This document shows positions 7,089 through 15,356 of a stretch of DNA of 18,601 nt, one piece after another. Location of the stretch: assembly GCA_934661105.1 (NCBI GenBank), contig CAKUIV010000026.1:1-18601 (forward strand), written 5' to 3'. The DNA comes from an uncultured Ellagibacter sp. (GTDB taxonomy: Bacteria; Actinomycetota; Coriobacteriia; Coriobacteriales; Eggerthellaceae). The translations under genes were made by a program, and so were the position numbers. The notes below the pieces were generated by a model, which saw only the letters and a program-made list of their open reading frames with translations, was not told the DNA's origin and ran no database searches. Positions within the stretch are counted from its first letter, which is position 1, and each line of letters begins with the position of its first letter.

Positions 7089-7997
7089 ATGTCGTCAGGA
7101 TTCGCCGCCGCCTTCAGCGAGATCACGCTCGTGTTGTTCACGACGCTTGCGCCGTCGGGCGCCGTCGCTTATGCGCTCATGTCTCTGCCCATCGTGAGGG
7201 GAAAGCTCGCGGACGACGTGCATCGGCGCATCGACAAGGCGCTCGCTATCCCCCTTATCGCCACGCTTGTCGGGCTCGTCGCCTCGGCAACGCATCTCGG
7301 CAACCCTGCCAATGCGCTCTATGTGTTCATGGGGGTGGGGAGAAGCCCCTTGTCAAACGAGGTTTTCTGCGCGGTCGCGTTCCTGGCGTTCGCTGGTGTG
7401 TATTGGCTGTACTCGTTCGCGGTGAAGCCGAACCGCATGCTGCAGCGCATTCTCGCCGCTTGTGCATGTGCGGGTTCCATCGTTTGCGTGACGGCAATCG
7501 CCTTTGCGTATTCGGCGAGCACCATCGTCTCCTGGAACACGCCGTTTTCGCCTGCGGCGCTATGGCTGAACGCGCTTTTGGGCGGGCCTCTGCTCGCTAT
7601 CGTCGGGTTGCGTTTAGCGCGCTGGAAGTCGCGGGGCAATCGGTACGGATGCGCGATGGTTGCGCTCGCTGCTGCGTCGCTTGCGGCCTGCATCGTCGTG
7701 TACGCGCTTCAGGGCTTGTGGCTGCCTTCCGTCGAGAACTCGGTGCGTGCGGTGGCAGACCTCGTTCCTTGCTATGCGGTTCAGGTTGCGGCATTCGCCC
7801 TCCTCGCGGGTGCAGGTGTCGTTCTCGACGCGGTTCCTCTTGCCAGGGCGCTGCGCGGGCGCGAGTCTTCTCGATCCGACGAGATGACCGTGCCGGTCGC
7901 CCGCACTGCGGCGGCGAGCGCGCTTGCTTTCGCGGGCATCTTCACGATGCGCTTCTCGTTCTACATGATGCATATGACGGTCGGGATCAGCATGTAG
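7089..7997 (+). CDS. Second DmsC-type membrane anchor subunit
   Basis: 302 residues with about eight hydrophobic helices. It is a diverged paralogue of the anchor encoded at 5455: both begin with a LFTTLAP-GA block, keep the His of the quinol site (His69 in THLGNP here, His65 there) and an SNE motif, and share a central SxIxSWNTP element. Its end, FYMMHMTVGISM, is closer to the HMTVG terminus of E. coli DmsC than the first copy is. The ATG follows AAAAGGA after the chaperone stop. A DmsA/DmsB pair for it is not nearby, so it may serve as an alternative anchor for the same catalytic pair, or for an enzyme elsewhere on the chromosome. Membrane anchor function itself is well supported. Confidence 0.88.
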   Translation: MSSGFAAAFSEITLVLFTTLAPSGAVAYALMSLPIVRGKLADDVHRRIDKALAIPLIATLVGLVASATHLGNPANALYVFMGVGRSPLSNEVFCAVAFLAFAGVYWLYSFAVKPNRMLQRILAACACAGSIVCVTAIAFAYSASTIVSWNTPFSPAALWLNALLGGPLLAIVGLRLARWKSRGNRYGCAMVALAAASLAACIVVYALQGLWLPSVENSVRAVADLVPCYAVQVAAFALLAGAGVVLDAVPLARALRGRESSRSDEMTVPVARTAAASALAFAGIFTMRFSFYMMHMTVGISM

Positions 7998-8061
7998 CCT
8001 TTGTCACCCGGATTTTGCCGCTGGCCTTCCGCGTATGCGAAGCGCGTTTCCTGCGACAATC

Positions 8062-8070
8062 TGCTAGTAT
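8062..8070 (+). promoter_or_regulatory. Extended -10 promoter candidate of the LRR/SLH gene
   Basis: TGCTAGTAT fits TGnTAnnAT and lies 49 bases before the ATG of the surface-protein gene, inside a 122-base gap. A matching -35 is not evident. The element resembles the other extended -10 candidates in this window, which supports it modestly. Confidence 0.45.
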
Positions 8071-8088
8071 GGGCACGGCTCTGTTTCA

Positions 8089-8100
8089 CCCCATATGGGG
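8089..8100. promoter_or_regulatory. Perfect 12-bp palindrome CCCCATATGGGG, operator candidate
   Basis: A perfect dyad, CCCCATATGGGG, lies 18 bases past the -10 candidate and just before the ribosome binding site (CAGGAGGA, 8109-8116) of the LRR/SLH gene. Its position in the expected 5' leader suits a repressor site, or a small RNA hairpin that limits access to the ribosome site. No binding protein is known from the sequence. Confidence 0.35.
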
Positions 8101-8119
8101 AATATCTCAGGAGGATCAT

Positions 8120-10258
8120 ATGACCGCTCGACGCGTTGAATCGTGCTTGCTCGCCCTGGTGCTTGCGCTCGGCGTCTGCTTTCCGAATCTGGCCTTCGCC
8201 GACGATGCGCCGTCGGGCGGCGCGGGCGGTTCGGACGATTCTGGCGGCGAGACGCCCACGCCCGACGCCCCGGAAGCCGAGATCCCGACCGAAGGCGCGT
8301 GCGGTGCGAACGCGAAATGGTCCTACGACAAGGATGCCAATGCGCTTACCGTCGAGCCCGTGTCCGCTGCGATAACATCGGCTTCGGTCGACACGCCCGC
8401 ATGGGCTGCGTGGGCTCTTGAGATCAAGACGGTCGAGGTGAAGGAGGGCATAACGGCAATCGGCGCTGGCGTTTTCGCAGGTCAACCGTTCACGTCCATC
8501 TCCATCGCCGACACGGTTACCTCTCTTGGCGCCGGCGCCTTCTCCGCCTGTGCCTCGCTTTCCCGGTTCGAAGGCGGCGAAGGCTTAACGGCGATCGGCG
8601 ACACCACGTTCTCCGGCTGCACCGCGCTTTCCGAAATCGACGGGCTCGGGAACGTGAAGGCGATCGGCGCGAGCGCGTTTGCCGGTTGCACCTCGCTTGC
8701 GAGCTACCCGTTCTCGGGTGCGCTCACCTCGATCGACAGCCTCGCGTTCTCCTACAGCGGTCTTACCTCCCTGGAGTTGCCCAACTCGCTCACTTCGGTT
8801 GGCGACCAGGCGTTTTCGTTCTGCACCGAACTCGCGTCGGCGTCTCTTCCCTCCAATCTCGCATCGCTCGGGCGGCAGGCGTTCCGCTCGTGCGTGAACC
8901 TCAAGAGCGTGGACACGCTCGGCAAGATCGATGAGATCATGGATGGCACGTTCGACGGGTGCAGCCTGCTTTCGTCGCTTCCTTCTTTTGCGGGCGTGAA
9001 GAAAATCGACCGGAACGCTTTCCGAAATTGCGCCCGCGCTTTCGCCGCGGGGCTCGACATTCCCGCCTCGGTCGACGAGATCGCCGGCGGCGCATTCGAG
9101 GGATGCGATGCTTTCGCGCAAATCGAGTTTCTCGGCAACGCCCCGACCATCTCATCGACGGCCTTTGCCGACGTGACGGCGAAGGCGATCTATCCGGCGG
9201 GCAACACCACCTGGACGAAGAGCCGCAAGAAGAACTACGGCGGTAACTTGACCTGGTACGCGCGCATGTCTGACGGCACGTTGTCGCGCGATACCTACAG
9301 CACCGGGTTCAAGGAGGACTCGCTTACCGAAGGCGCGTACAAAGAAGCGCAGTTCGACGACGATACGCTTGGGTATTCCTACAGCATCAAGGTGCCGAAG
9401 GACGGGCCGGTCCGGTTCAACTTCTACTGGGATCTTCCCTGTGTGCACAACTATTTCCATATCGAAGTGGTCGACTCCGAAGGCGATGCCGTCCTGCAAA
9501 AGGACGTCTACTACAGCTACAAGAGCGACGATTGCTCATCGCCGCAGGCTGTGACGTTGCCGGCGGGCACGTATCGCATCCAGGTTTCCTACCGCGTGGG
9601 GCATCACGGCGAGAAGGCGTCGATGATGGTGCAATACACGACCGCGTCGCCTTACTCCGACGTTTCCCCCGATGCTTGGTATTACGGCGCCGTTTTCAGC
9701 GCGTCGGCCGACGGTCTCATGACCGGCTACGGCGATGGCACGTTCGGCCCTGCCGATTCCCTCACGCGTGCGCAGGCTGCGACGATTCTCTGGCGTTACT
9801 TCATGCCGACCGAGTCGAACGGCTACGTGCAGTCGCAGGCGAAGAATCGCACGAAGATGGAAGACGTCGCCGACGGCACGTTCTACACCGAGGCGGCGAA
9901 CTGGGCGGTTGAAAAGGGCATTGTCCATGGTGTCGTAGGGAACGACGGCAGCGTGCGCTTCGATCCCGACGCGAAGATCCCGCGCTCGCAGCTTTGCGTC
10001 ATGATCGCCAATGCGGCGAAGGAGCTTTCCGGCGCGAAGCCCGAAAACGAGAGCCACGACAAGCTCGATGCCATGCCCGACGCGGCAGACGTTCCCGAGT
10101 GGGCGGCCGATTCCGTTGCATGGTGCATGAACGAAGGCGTGGTGAACGGCGTGGACGAGGGCGGCGTGCGCTACGTGCGGCCCGATAAAACCGTCGACCG
10201 CGCCACCATGGCCCAGATGATGGTGAACGCAACCGAAGGCAACGCGCTTTCTCGGTAG
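8120..10258 (+). CDS. Secreted BspA-like leucine-rich-repeat protein with three SLH domains
   Basis: 712 residues from the ATG at 8120, chosen for the strong AGGAGG ribosome site and because it opens a signal peptide with likely cleavage after AFA at 27. A short low-complexity Gly/Asp/Pro stretch follows (28-60). Residues about 105-365 hold eleven repeats of 22-25 residues, each ending in a -G/S-A-F motif followed by xxC (Phe119, 141, 164, 187, 210, 232, 255, 278, 301, 326, 349), the LRR_5/BspA type. Residues about 385-508 look like a beta-sandwich. Three S-layer-homology domains follow (about 512-560, 580-635, 650-705) with TRAQAATILWRY, PRSQLCVMIANA and DRATMAQMMVNA. It should be exported by Sec and held on cell-wall polymer, displaying the LRR for adhesion or binding. 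A longer reading frame begins upstream inside dmsC but lacks support. Confidence 0.9.
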   Translation: MTARRVESCLLALVLALGVCFPNLAFADDAPSGGAGGSDDSGGETPTPDAPEAEIPTEGACGANAKWSYDKDANALTVEPVSAAITSASVDTPAWAAWALEIKTVEVKEGITAIGAGVFAGQPFTSISIADTVTSLGAGAFSACASLSRFEGGEGLTAIGDTTFSGCTALSEIDGLGNVKAIGASAFAGCTSLASYPFSGALTSIDSLAFSYSGLTSLELPNSLTSVGDQAFSFCTELASASLPSNLASLGRQAFRSCVNLKSVDTLGKIDEIMDGTFDGCSLLSSLPSFAGVKKIDRNAFRNCARAFAAGLDIPASVDEIAGGAFEGCDAFAQIEFLGNAPTISSTAFADVTAKAIYPAGNTTWTKSRKKNYGGNLTWYARMSDGTLSRDTYSTGFKEDSLTEGAYKEAQFDDDTLGYSYSIKVPKDGPVRFNFYWDLPCVHNYFHIEVVDSEGDAVLQKDVYYSYKSDDCSSPQAVTLPAGTYRIQVSYRVGHHGEKASMMVQYTTASPYSDVSPDAWYYGAVFSASADGLMTGYGDGTFGPADSLTRAQAATILWRYFMPTESNGYVQSQAKNRTKMEDVADGTFYTEAANWAVEKGIVHGVVGNDGSVRFDPDAKIPRSQLCVMIANAAKELSGAKPENESHDKLDAMPDAADVPEWAADSVAWCMNEGVVNGVDEGGVRYVRPDKTVDRATMAQMMVNATEGNALSR

Positions 10259-10326
10259 CTGGGGGGTGAGTGAGGCGCCTCTGCAGGGAAGAGGGTGCGA
10301 CTCGCGCCGAATTTCCCTATCGCTTT

Positions 10327-10356
10327 AGCCGCCTACAGTATTGTGGGCGGCTTTTT
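10327..10356 (+). terminator. Intrinsic terminator between the LRR/SLH gene and serA
   Basis: AGCCGCCTACA (10327-10337) pairs with TGTGGGCGGCT (10342-10352) around a GTAT loop, an 11-bp stem with one G-T pair, followed by a run of five T (10352-10356). This is a textbook Rho-independent terminator on the plus strand, 68 bases past the stop of the surface-protein gene. The 52 bases between it and serA should then contain the serA promoter; I see only a weak TACTCT -10-like hexamer there. Confidence 0.88.
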
Positions 10357-10408
10357 CATTCCGCGAGGGTACTCTGTACGGGAAACCGAACCATAGAAAG
10401 GGGATTCC

Positions 10409-11329
10409 ATGTACAAAGTGCACTGCTTGAACAACATCTCGGGAAAAGGTCTCGCGCTTCTCTCCTCCGATTACGAGCTGACGGACGACATATCCGATGC
10501 CGACGTCATTTTGGTTCGCAGCGCGAACATGCACGACATGGAGTTCTCCGATAAGCTCAAAGCCGTTGCGCGTGCGGGCGCGGGCGTGAACAACATCCCG
10601 CTCGAAGCGCTTGCCGAGCGTGGCATCCCTGTGTTCAACACGCCGGGCGCGAACGCGAACGCCGTGAAAGAGCTGGTGCTGTGCGCACTGCTCCTCGCTG
10701 CGCGCGATGTTGTCGGGGGTGCGGCATGGTGCCGCGAAAATGCGGGCGACGAGAATATCGCGAAGAGCGCCGAAAAGGCGAAGAAACAATTCGCGGGCAC
10801 GGAAATCCTCGGCAAAACCCTGGGCGTTATCGGCCTGGGGGCTATCGGCCGCCTCGTCATTCCCGCTGCGGAGGCGCTTGGTATGAAGACGGTCGGTTAC
10901 GATCCCTTCCTCGACGCCGAACGCGCTGCAACGATTTCCCCCAACCTGCGCTTCACCGAAGACCTGCTCGATTTGTGCGCGTCCTGCGATTATCTCACTA
11001 TCCACGTTCCGGCGACGCCTTCCACGAAGGGCATGATCGGGGAAGCGGAAATCGCCGCGATGAAGGATGGCGCCGCCTTCCTCAACTTCTCGCGCGACAC
11101 GCTCGTCGACAATGCCGCGATGGCCGCGGGTTTGCAGTCCGGCAAGGTCGGCCGTTACGTCACCGATTTCGCGACGCCCGAGGTTATGGCGATGGAGGGC
11201 GCTCTCGTGCTGCCTCACCTGGGCGCTTCGACCGCCGAAGCCGAGGAGAACTGCGCCGAGATGGCCGTGCGCGAGGTCATGGACTATCTCGAAACGGGAA
11301 CGAAGACCCACTGCGTCAACATGAAGTAG
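10409..11329 (+). CDS. serA: D-3-phosphoglycerate dehydrogenase, short form without ACT domain
   Basis: 306 residues from the ATG preceded by GAAAGGGG. This is a D-2-hydroxyacid dehydrogenase of the clostridial SerA type: VRSANMHDMEFSDKL and ARAGAGVNNIP near the N-terminus, FNTPGANANAVKE, the NAD-binding GLGAIG (142-147), and active-site residues Arg229 (NFSRDTLVD), Glu258 and His270 (LPHLGAST). It should oxidise 3-phosphoglycerate to 3-phosphohydroxypyruvate as the first step of serine synthesis. Close relatives usually continue for about 80 residues into an ACT domain; here the protein stops just where that would begin, so serine feedback may be missing. Neither serC nor serB is nearby. The last 14 bases overlap the end of the opposing gene. 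Confidence 0.82.
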   Translation: MYKVHCLNNISGKGLALLSSDYELTDDISDADVILVRSANMHDMEFSDKLKAVARAGAGVNNIPLEALAERGIPVFNTPGANANAVKELVLCALLLAARDVVGGAAWCRENAGDENIAKSAEKAKKQFAGTEILGKTLGVIGLGAIGRLVIPAAEALGMKTVGYDPFLDAERAATISPNLRFTEDLLDLCASCDYLTIHVPATPSTKGMIGEAEIAAMKDGAAFLNFSRDTLVDNAAMAAGLQSGKVGRYVTDFATPEVMAMEGALVLPHLGASTAEAEENCAEMAVREVMDYLETGTKTHCVNMK

Positions 11330-14300
11330 CCTTTTCCAATTCCAAGGCCCCGTGCCCGGTTTTCTTCCTTTTCGCCGTCTCGACTGCGAGCCTGATGCGG
11401 TTTTCCCTGTTGAGAGCCGAAGATTCAGGATCGTAGTCGACGACGGTGACGGGCATGTCGGGCCAACGTCGACCATATTCGCGCAAGAACCCGCGGGCAC
11501 GCACGTGGGCCTTCATGCAGCCGAAACTTTGCAAATAGATCACGCAATCGACGCCGCCGCGTGCGAATGCCTCGAATTGGTCGAGATACCGTACGTCTTC
11601 GACGAAGAGACGTGCGGCCTCGGGCATCGCGACCTCGCATCCGAGCGAGTGCAGCAGCTCGACGATGCCGTCGTTCATGAACGCGTCGAAGCAGAGAAGG
11701 GGATTGCCGACGATCCCCACGCGCACCGCAGCGTCGCCTCTTTTGGCGACCTCGTTCTCGACGTCCTTCCCCGAAGGCCGCTCGATGCAACCGCTTCGCT
11801 TTTCGGTTCTCTTCTCGAGCGAATGCTCCCAAACGATTTCAGGGCACGTTTCGCAGAGACGCCCTATGGTGTGCCCGAGCCCGTCGAGGAGGCATTGGTT
11901 GCAAACGTATGGCACGTGAAGTCGCTCGACACGAGGGTTTTCGCGAACCGCGCGGAGCGCCTTCGCCATGATTGCTGCTGCGGTGAAGCACACATCTCCC
12001 GGGATTTCGCGTCTTGCCACTTCAACGTCCGATTCCGTCACCGAAGCCTCCATAACCCATATATCGGAAGCGGAAAGGGAGTCGTCGCTCGCTTTTGCGC
12101 TTTGAGGCTCGTTGCCGTATGCGGAACCCTGCGGCGATGCGCACGGGGTGGCGAGGCGTGCGCGGCCCTCTTCCTCCTGCACGCCGCTTTCTGCGCCTTC
12201 TTTCTTCCCCATGAACTCAATGGACTCGGCGAGCGTTCGCAAGCGAATGCCGATATGCGCTTTGTCGGATAAGTCGTCGATCTTGAGCGCCGTGAAGGGT
12301 TTCCCGGCGGTTTCAAGCGCGTCTCGCGCGTCTTCAAGGCTCAACGCATCGTATCCGCAGCCGAACGACTGCAAGCAAACCAGGTCAACACGGTTGTTCG
12401 CTGCCGCGAAACGAGCAAGGCGCGAAAGATGCTTGCCCGGTTTCCATGGCGGGCAAGCAGAGTTGCGAGGCATGCGTTCCGCCCATTTATCAAGGCTGGT
12501 TGGGCTGAGGATGCCGAATCCGAGATCCCCGAGCATGCGGTCGACCTCTCGCATAAGCCGAGGGTCGTTGTGGTACGGGCGTCCTGCAACGATCACTGCG
12601 TGATTGCCCTTGCCTTCCTCAAGCCAGGAGATGACGCGTTCGTTTGCTCGCTCTATGCGGGAAAACGCCTGCTCTTGGATGCGATATGCCTCACGGACGG
12701 CCGTATCGAGCTCGTCTCGCTTTAAGGGCGCGTCGGGCGGACAGAGCTTCGCAAGCGTTCGATAGATCTCGTCGACGTCGTCCGGGTCGTTCGCGATGCG
12801 GCTTGCCTTGAAAGAATGCAGCTTCGGGCTGCAAAGGATAGCCTTCCCGTTGGCGAAAGCGGGAACGGCGTCAGCGAGCGCCAGAGCGTATTCGCAAGAA
12901 ACGGCGCAGCGTCCCATGCGGTCGAAGTGCGGCATGAAAACCGCGTCGGCTCCAGCACCGATCAGATCGAACAATCGCATATGCGCCATTTTCGCGGGGA
13001 AGCACACGCCTTCCGCGGGCACGGTTGCGAGGGCATCCTGCTCGTATTTTTCGCCGCGTGCGTCGTCGGGCACGACGATCGAGAAGCCAAGGCGATCGAA
13101 GAGGGCGTGCCAAAAAGGGAGATATTCGTAGGTTTCGAAACAATTCATGATCCCAATGTGCCGCGATCCGCGCCTATCCGATGCGGTTAGGTCTCCGAAT
13201 CGTTCAAGGACGCCCTGCTCGACGGCGATGGCGTTCGGCGCGTCAGGCTGCGATCCACCGCTCGAAAGCGTTGTCGGCGCACCGTTGCTGGTCGTTGTTT
13301 TCGCTGCTCGCGGTTCGGGTTCTTGATTCGGGGCATAGTCGAAGCCTTCCGCCTTCGGACAGCGGTTCCCGCTTACGAGCCTTCGTCCGTCGCCGAAGTC
13401 GGCGATGGAAAGCGGGCAGCTGTTTGCACAACCTGGGCATCGGGTCGAAAACCGCTTCACGTCAAGCGCAAGGAGCTCGTCAGCCTGAAGGAGCGTGCTT
13501 GCGACGCTCTCCGTGATCGCCCCATGTTTTGCCTGCGCGTGTGCTCTCTCGCGCGCGACGAGAGCCGACCCGATCGCTCCCATAAGGTGAGCCGTATCGG
13601 GTCTCGTCGCCTCGACGCCGCATATCTTCTCGAAGGCGCGCAACACAGCATCCGACTTGAAGGCGCCGCCCTGGACGACGACCTTGTCTCCCAGGGTGTC
13701 GACGCGCTCGGCGCCGATAATGCGATACAGTGCGTTCTTCACTACGGAATAGGCAATGCCGGCTGCCAGGTCGGGCGTGCTCGCCCCGATCTTCTGCGCG
13801 TGGCGAATGCGCGATGTCATGAACACGGTGCATTTCGTTCCCAGGTCAACGGGGTTTTTCGCCTGCAGCGCCGCCTCGCAAAACGCATACGGCGTTGTTT
13901 TGAGGGAATGTGCCGTTCCTTCGATGAACGATCCGCAGCCCGACGAGCACGCTTCGTTCAGGATGGCATTTGAAATCATGCCGTTTCTTATCCACAGCGC
14001 CTTCATGTCCTGTCCACCGATGTCGAAGACGAAGGTGGCGTCAGGGACGAGCTCGAGCGCCGCACGAACATGGGCGGTCGTCTCGACGATGCCCGAATCG
14101 ACGCCGAGCGCCGCACACAGCAGCTCTTCCCCGTAACCGGTTGCCGTCGAATGCGCGATCCACGCAGGCGACTGATTGCTTGCATAGGCGTGGGGCATGG
14201 CCTGACGAAATTCGGCAAGCATGTCGATTGCGGAGGCAAGCGCGTCGCCGCAGACGGGCTTGTAGCTCGAATAGACGAGGTTCTTATCCTCGTCGACCAC

Positions 14301-15302
14301 AGCCATCTTCACTGTGGTCGACCCCGCATCGATTCCGACGTAGAGGGGTCCTTTGGCGTCGAACAACCGCTTTTTGGGGAAGCCGACCGACCTATGCCGC
14401 GCCTCGAAGGCTTCGCGCTCTTTGTCGTTCGCAAAAAGCGGCTCGAGTCTGATCAGGTCGTCTTCAGGATCTTCCGCGCTGCGGATGCGCGCCTCGAGCT
14501 CTTTGAGCGAGACTTCGACGTTGCCTTCGGACTCGCCGGCGTAGATTGCCGCACCTCGCGCTGTGAACAGGTGCGCGTATCTCGGCTTGATTCCGCATCC
14601 TCGCTTAAGCCCAAGCGCCACGCGGAAGCGCCGCGACAGCTCGGGAATGTGCTCGAAGGGGCCGCCGAGGAAGAGAACCGTCCCCGAAACGGGGCGCCCG
14701 CAGGCAAGGCCGGTGATCGTCTGCCTCGCAACCGCTTCGAGCGCGCTCGCGGCGATGTCGCTTTTCTTCGCGCCGGAATTCAAAAGGGGTCGGACGTCGG
14801 TTTGGGCGAACACGGCGCAACGCGAGGCGATGGGGTAGATTCGATTCGCGCCGCCTGCAAGGCGGCTCATCTCCGACGATCTGACTCCGAGCATGAAGGC
14901 GATCGTGTCGATGAACCCACCTGTGCCGCCGGCGCATGTGGCGTTCATGCGCTGCTCGGGGTTGCCCGAGAGGTACATGACTTTAGCGTCCTCGCCTCCA
15001 AGTTCGATGACGGCGTCGGTCTCGGGATAAGTCTCCTCGACCGCCCGCATCGTCGAGGTGACTTCCTGCACGAAGGGAAGGCCGAGCATGCCGGAGAGCG
15101 CGATTCCCGCCGAACCGGTAACGGCCGCGTATCCGTGCAGATCACCGTATCGCCAGGCAAGGTTGTGCAGGATGTCGGTCAACGTTTCGCGGATGTTTGA
15201 GAGATGCCGCCGGTAAACGGAATGCAAAGGGGTTCCATCCTCGCCGAGGATGACGACCTTCACCGTCTTCGATCCGGCATCGATGCCGAAACGGTATGCC
15301 AT
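11316..15302 (-). CDS. Tandem BadF/HgdC-type acyl-CoA dehydratase activase with DUF2229-like C-terminal half
   Basis: 1328 residues, ATG with GGAGG five bases upstream. Two ASKHA ATPase domains lie in tandem: residues about 1-265 (GIDAGSKTVKVV at 6-17) and about 318-585 (GIDAGSTTVKMAVV at 323-336). Each keeps the two cysteines that bind the bridging [4Fe-4S] cluster in dimeric activases: Cys123 and Cys162, then Cys452 and Cys491. A Cys cluster follows (C622, C625, C629, C648), then a DUF2229-type region (about 714-1035) and a C-terminal module (about 1190-1310). Both of these later parts contain LQSFGC (ending at Cys982 and Cys1262). Family members use ATP to drive an electron into 2-hydroxyacyl-CoA dehydratases or related radical enzymes; lengths near 1400 are known. 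No dehydratase subunits are nearby. It follows the second luxR-type gene after 54 bases, probably in one transcript. Confidence 0.87.
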   Translation of the reverse strand: MAYRFGIDAGSKTVKVVILGEDGTPLHSVYRRHLSNIRETLTDILHNLAWRYGDLHGYAAVTGSAGIALSGMLGLPFVQEVTSTMRAVEETYPETDAVIELGGEDAKVMYLSGNPEQRMNATCAGGTGGFIDTIAFMLGVRSSEMSRLAGGANRIYPIASRCAVFAQTDVRPLLNSGAKKSDIAASALEAVARQTITGLACGRPVSGTVLFLGGPFEHIPELSRRFRVALGLKRGCGIKPRYAHLFTARGAAIYAGESEGNVEVSLKELEARIRSAEDPEDDLIRLEPLFANDKEREAFEARHRSVGFPKKRLFDAKGPLYVGIDAGSTTVKMAVVDEDKNLVYSSYKPVCGDALASAIDMLAEFRQAMPHAYASNQSPAWIAHSTATGYGEELLCAALGVDSGIVETTAHVRAALELVPDATFVFDIGGQDMKALWIRNGMISNAILNEACSSGCGSFIEGTAHSLKTTPYAFCEAALQAKNPVDLGTKCTVFMTSRIRHAQKIGASTPDLAAGIAYSVVKNALYRIIGAERVDTLGDKVVVQGGAFKSDAVLRAFEKICGVEATRPDTAHLMGAIGSALVARERAHAQAKHGAITESVASTLLQADELLALDVKRFSTRCPGCANSCPLSIADFGDGRRLVSGNRCPKAEGFDYAPNQEPEPRAAKTTTSNGAPTTLSSGGSQPDAPNAIAVEQGVLERFGDLTASDRRGSRHIGIMNCFETYEYLPFWHALFDRLGFSIVVPDDARGEKYEQDALATVPAEGVCFPAKMAHMRLFDLIGAGADAVFMPHFDRMGRCAVSCEYALALADAVPAFANGKAILCSPKLHSFKASRIANDPDDVDEIYRTLAKLCPPDAPLKRDELDTAVREAYRIQEQAFSRIERANERVISWLEEGKGNHAVIVAGRPYHNDPRLMREVDRMLGDLGFGILSPTSLDKWAERMPRNSACPPWKPGKHLSRLARFAAANNRVDLVCLQSFGCGYDALSLEDARDALETAGKPFTALKIDDLSDKAHIGIRLRTLAESIEFMGKKEGAESGVQEEEGRARLATPCASPQGSAYGNEPQSAKASDDSLSASDIWVMEASVTESDVEVARREIPGDVCFTAAAIMAKALRAVRENPRVERLHVPYVCNQCLLDGLGHTIGRLCETCPEIVWEHSLEKRTEKRSGCIERPSGKDVENEVAKRGDAAVRVGIVGNPLLCFDAFMNDGIVELLHSLGCEVAMPEAARLFVEDVRYLDQFEAFARGGVDCVIYLQSFGCMKAHVRARGFLREYGRRWPDMPVTVVDYDPESSALNRENRIRLAVETAKRKKTGHGALELEKATSC

Positions 15303-15356
15303 GGGTGCCTCCGATGCGCGGCTTCTTCCGATATCAGCTGTTTGGGGTGTGCGACT

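Noticed and set aside
7403..8119. 239-residue N-terminal extension of the LRR/SLH protein
   Set aside because: It runs out of frame through the second dmsC gene; the signal peptide and AGGAGG site define the start at 8120.
10272..10281. GAGGCGCCTC palindrome after the LRR/SLH gene
   Set aside because: Perfect but short, GC-only, without T run; expected by chance in GC-rich DNA, and the true terminator follows at 10327-10356.
14070..15200. 376-codon plus-strand frame opposite the activase
   Set aside because: Opposite the first ATPase domains of a clear family protein; no recognisable domain or ribosome site.
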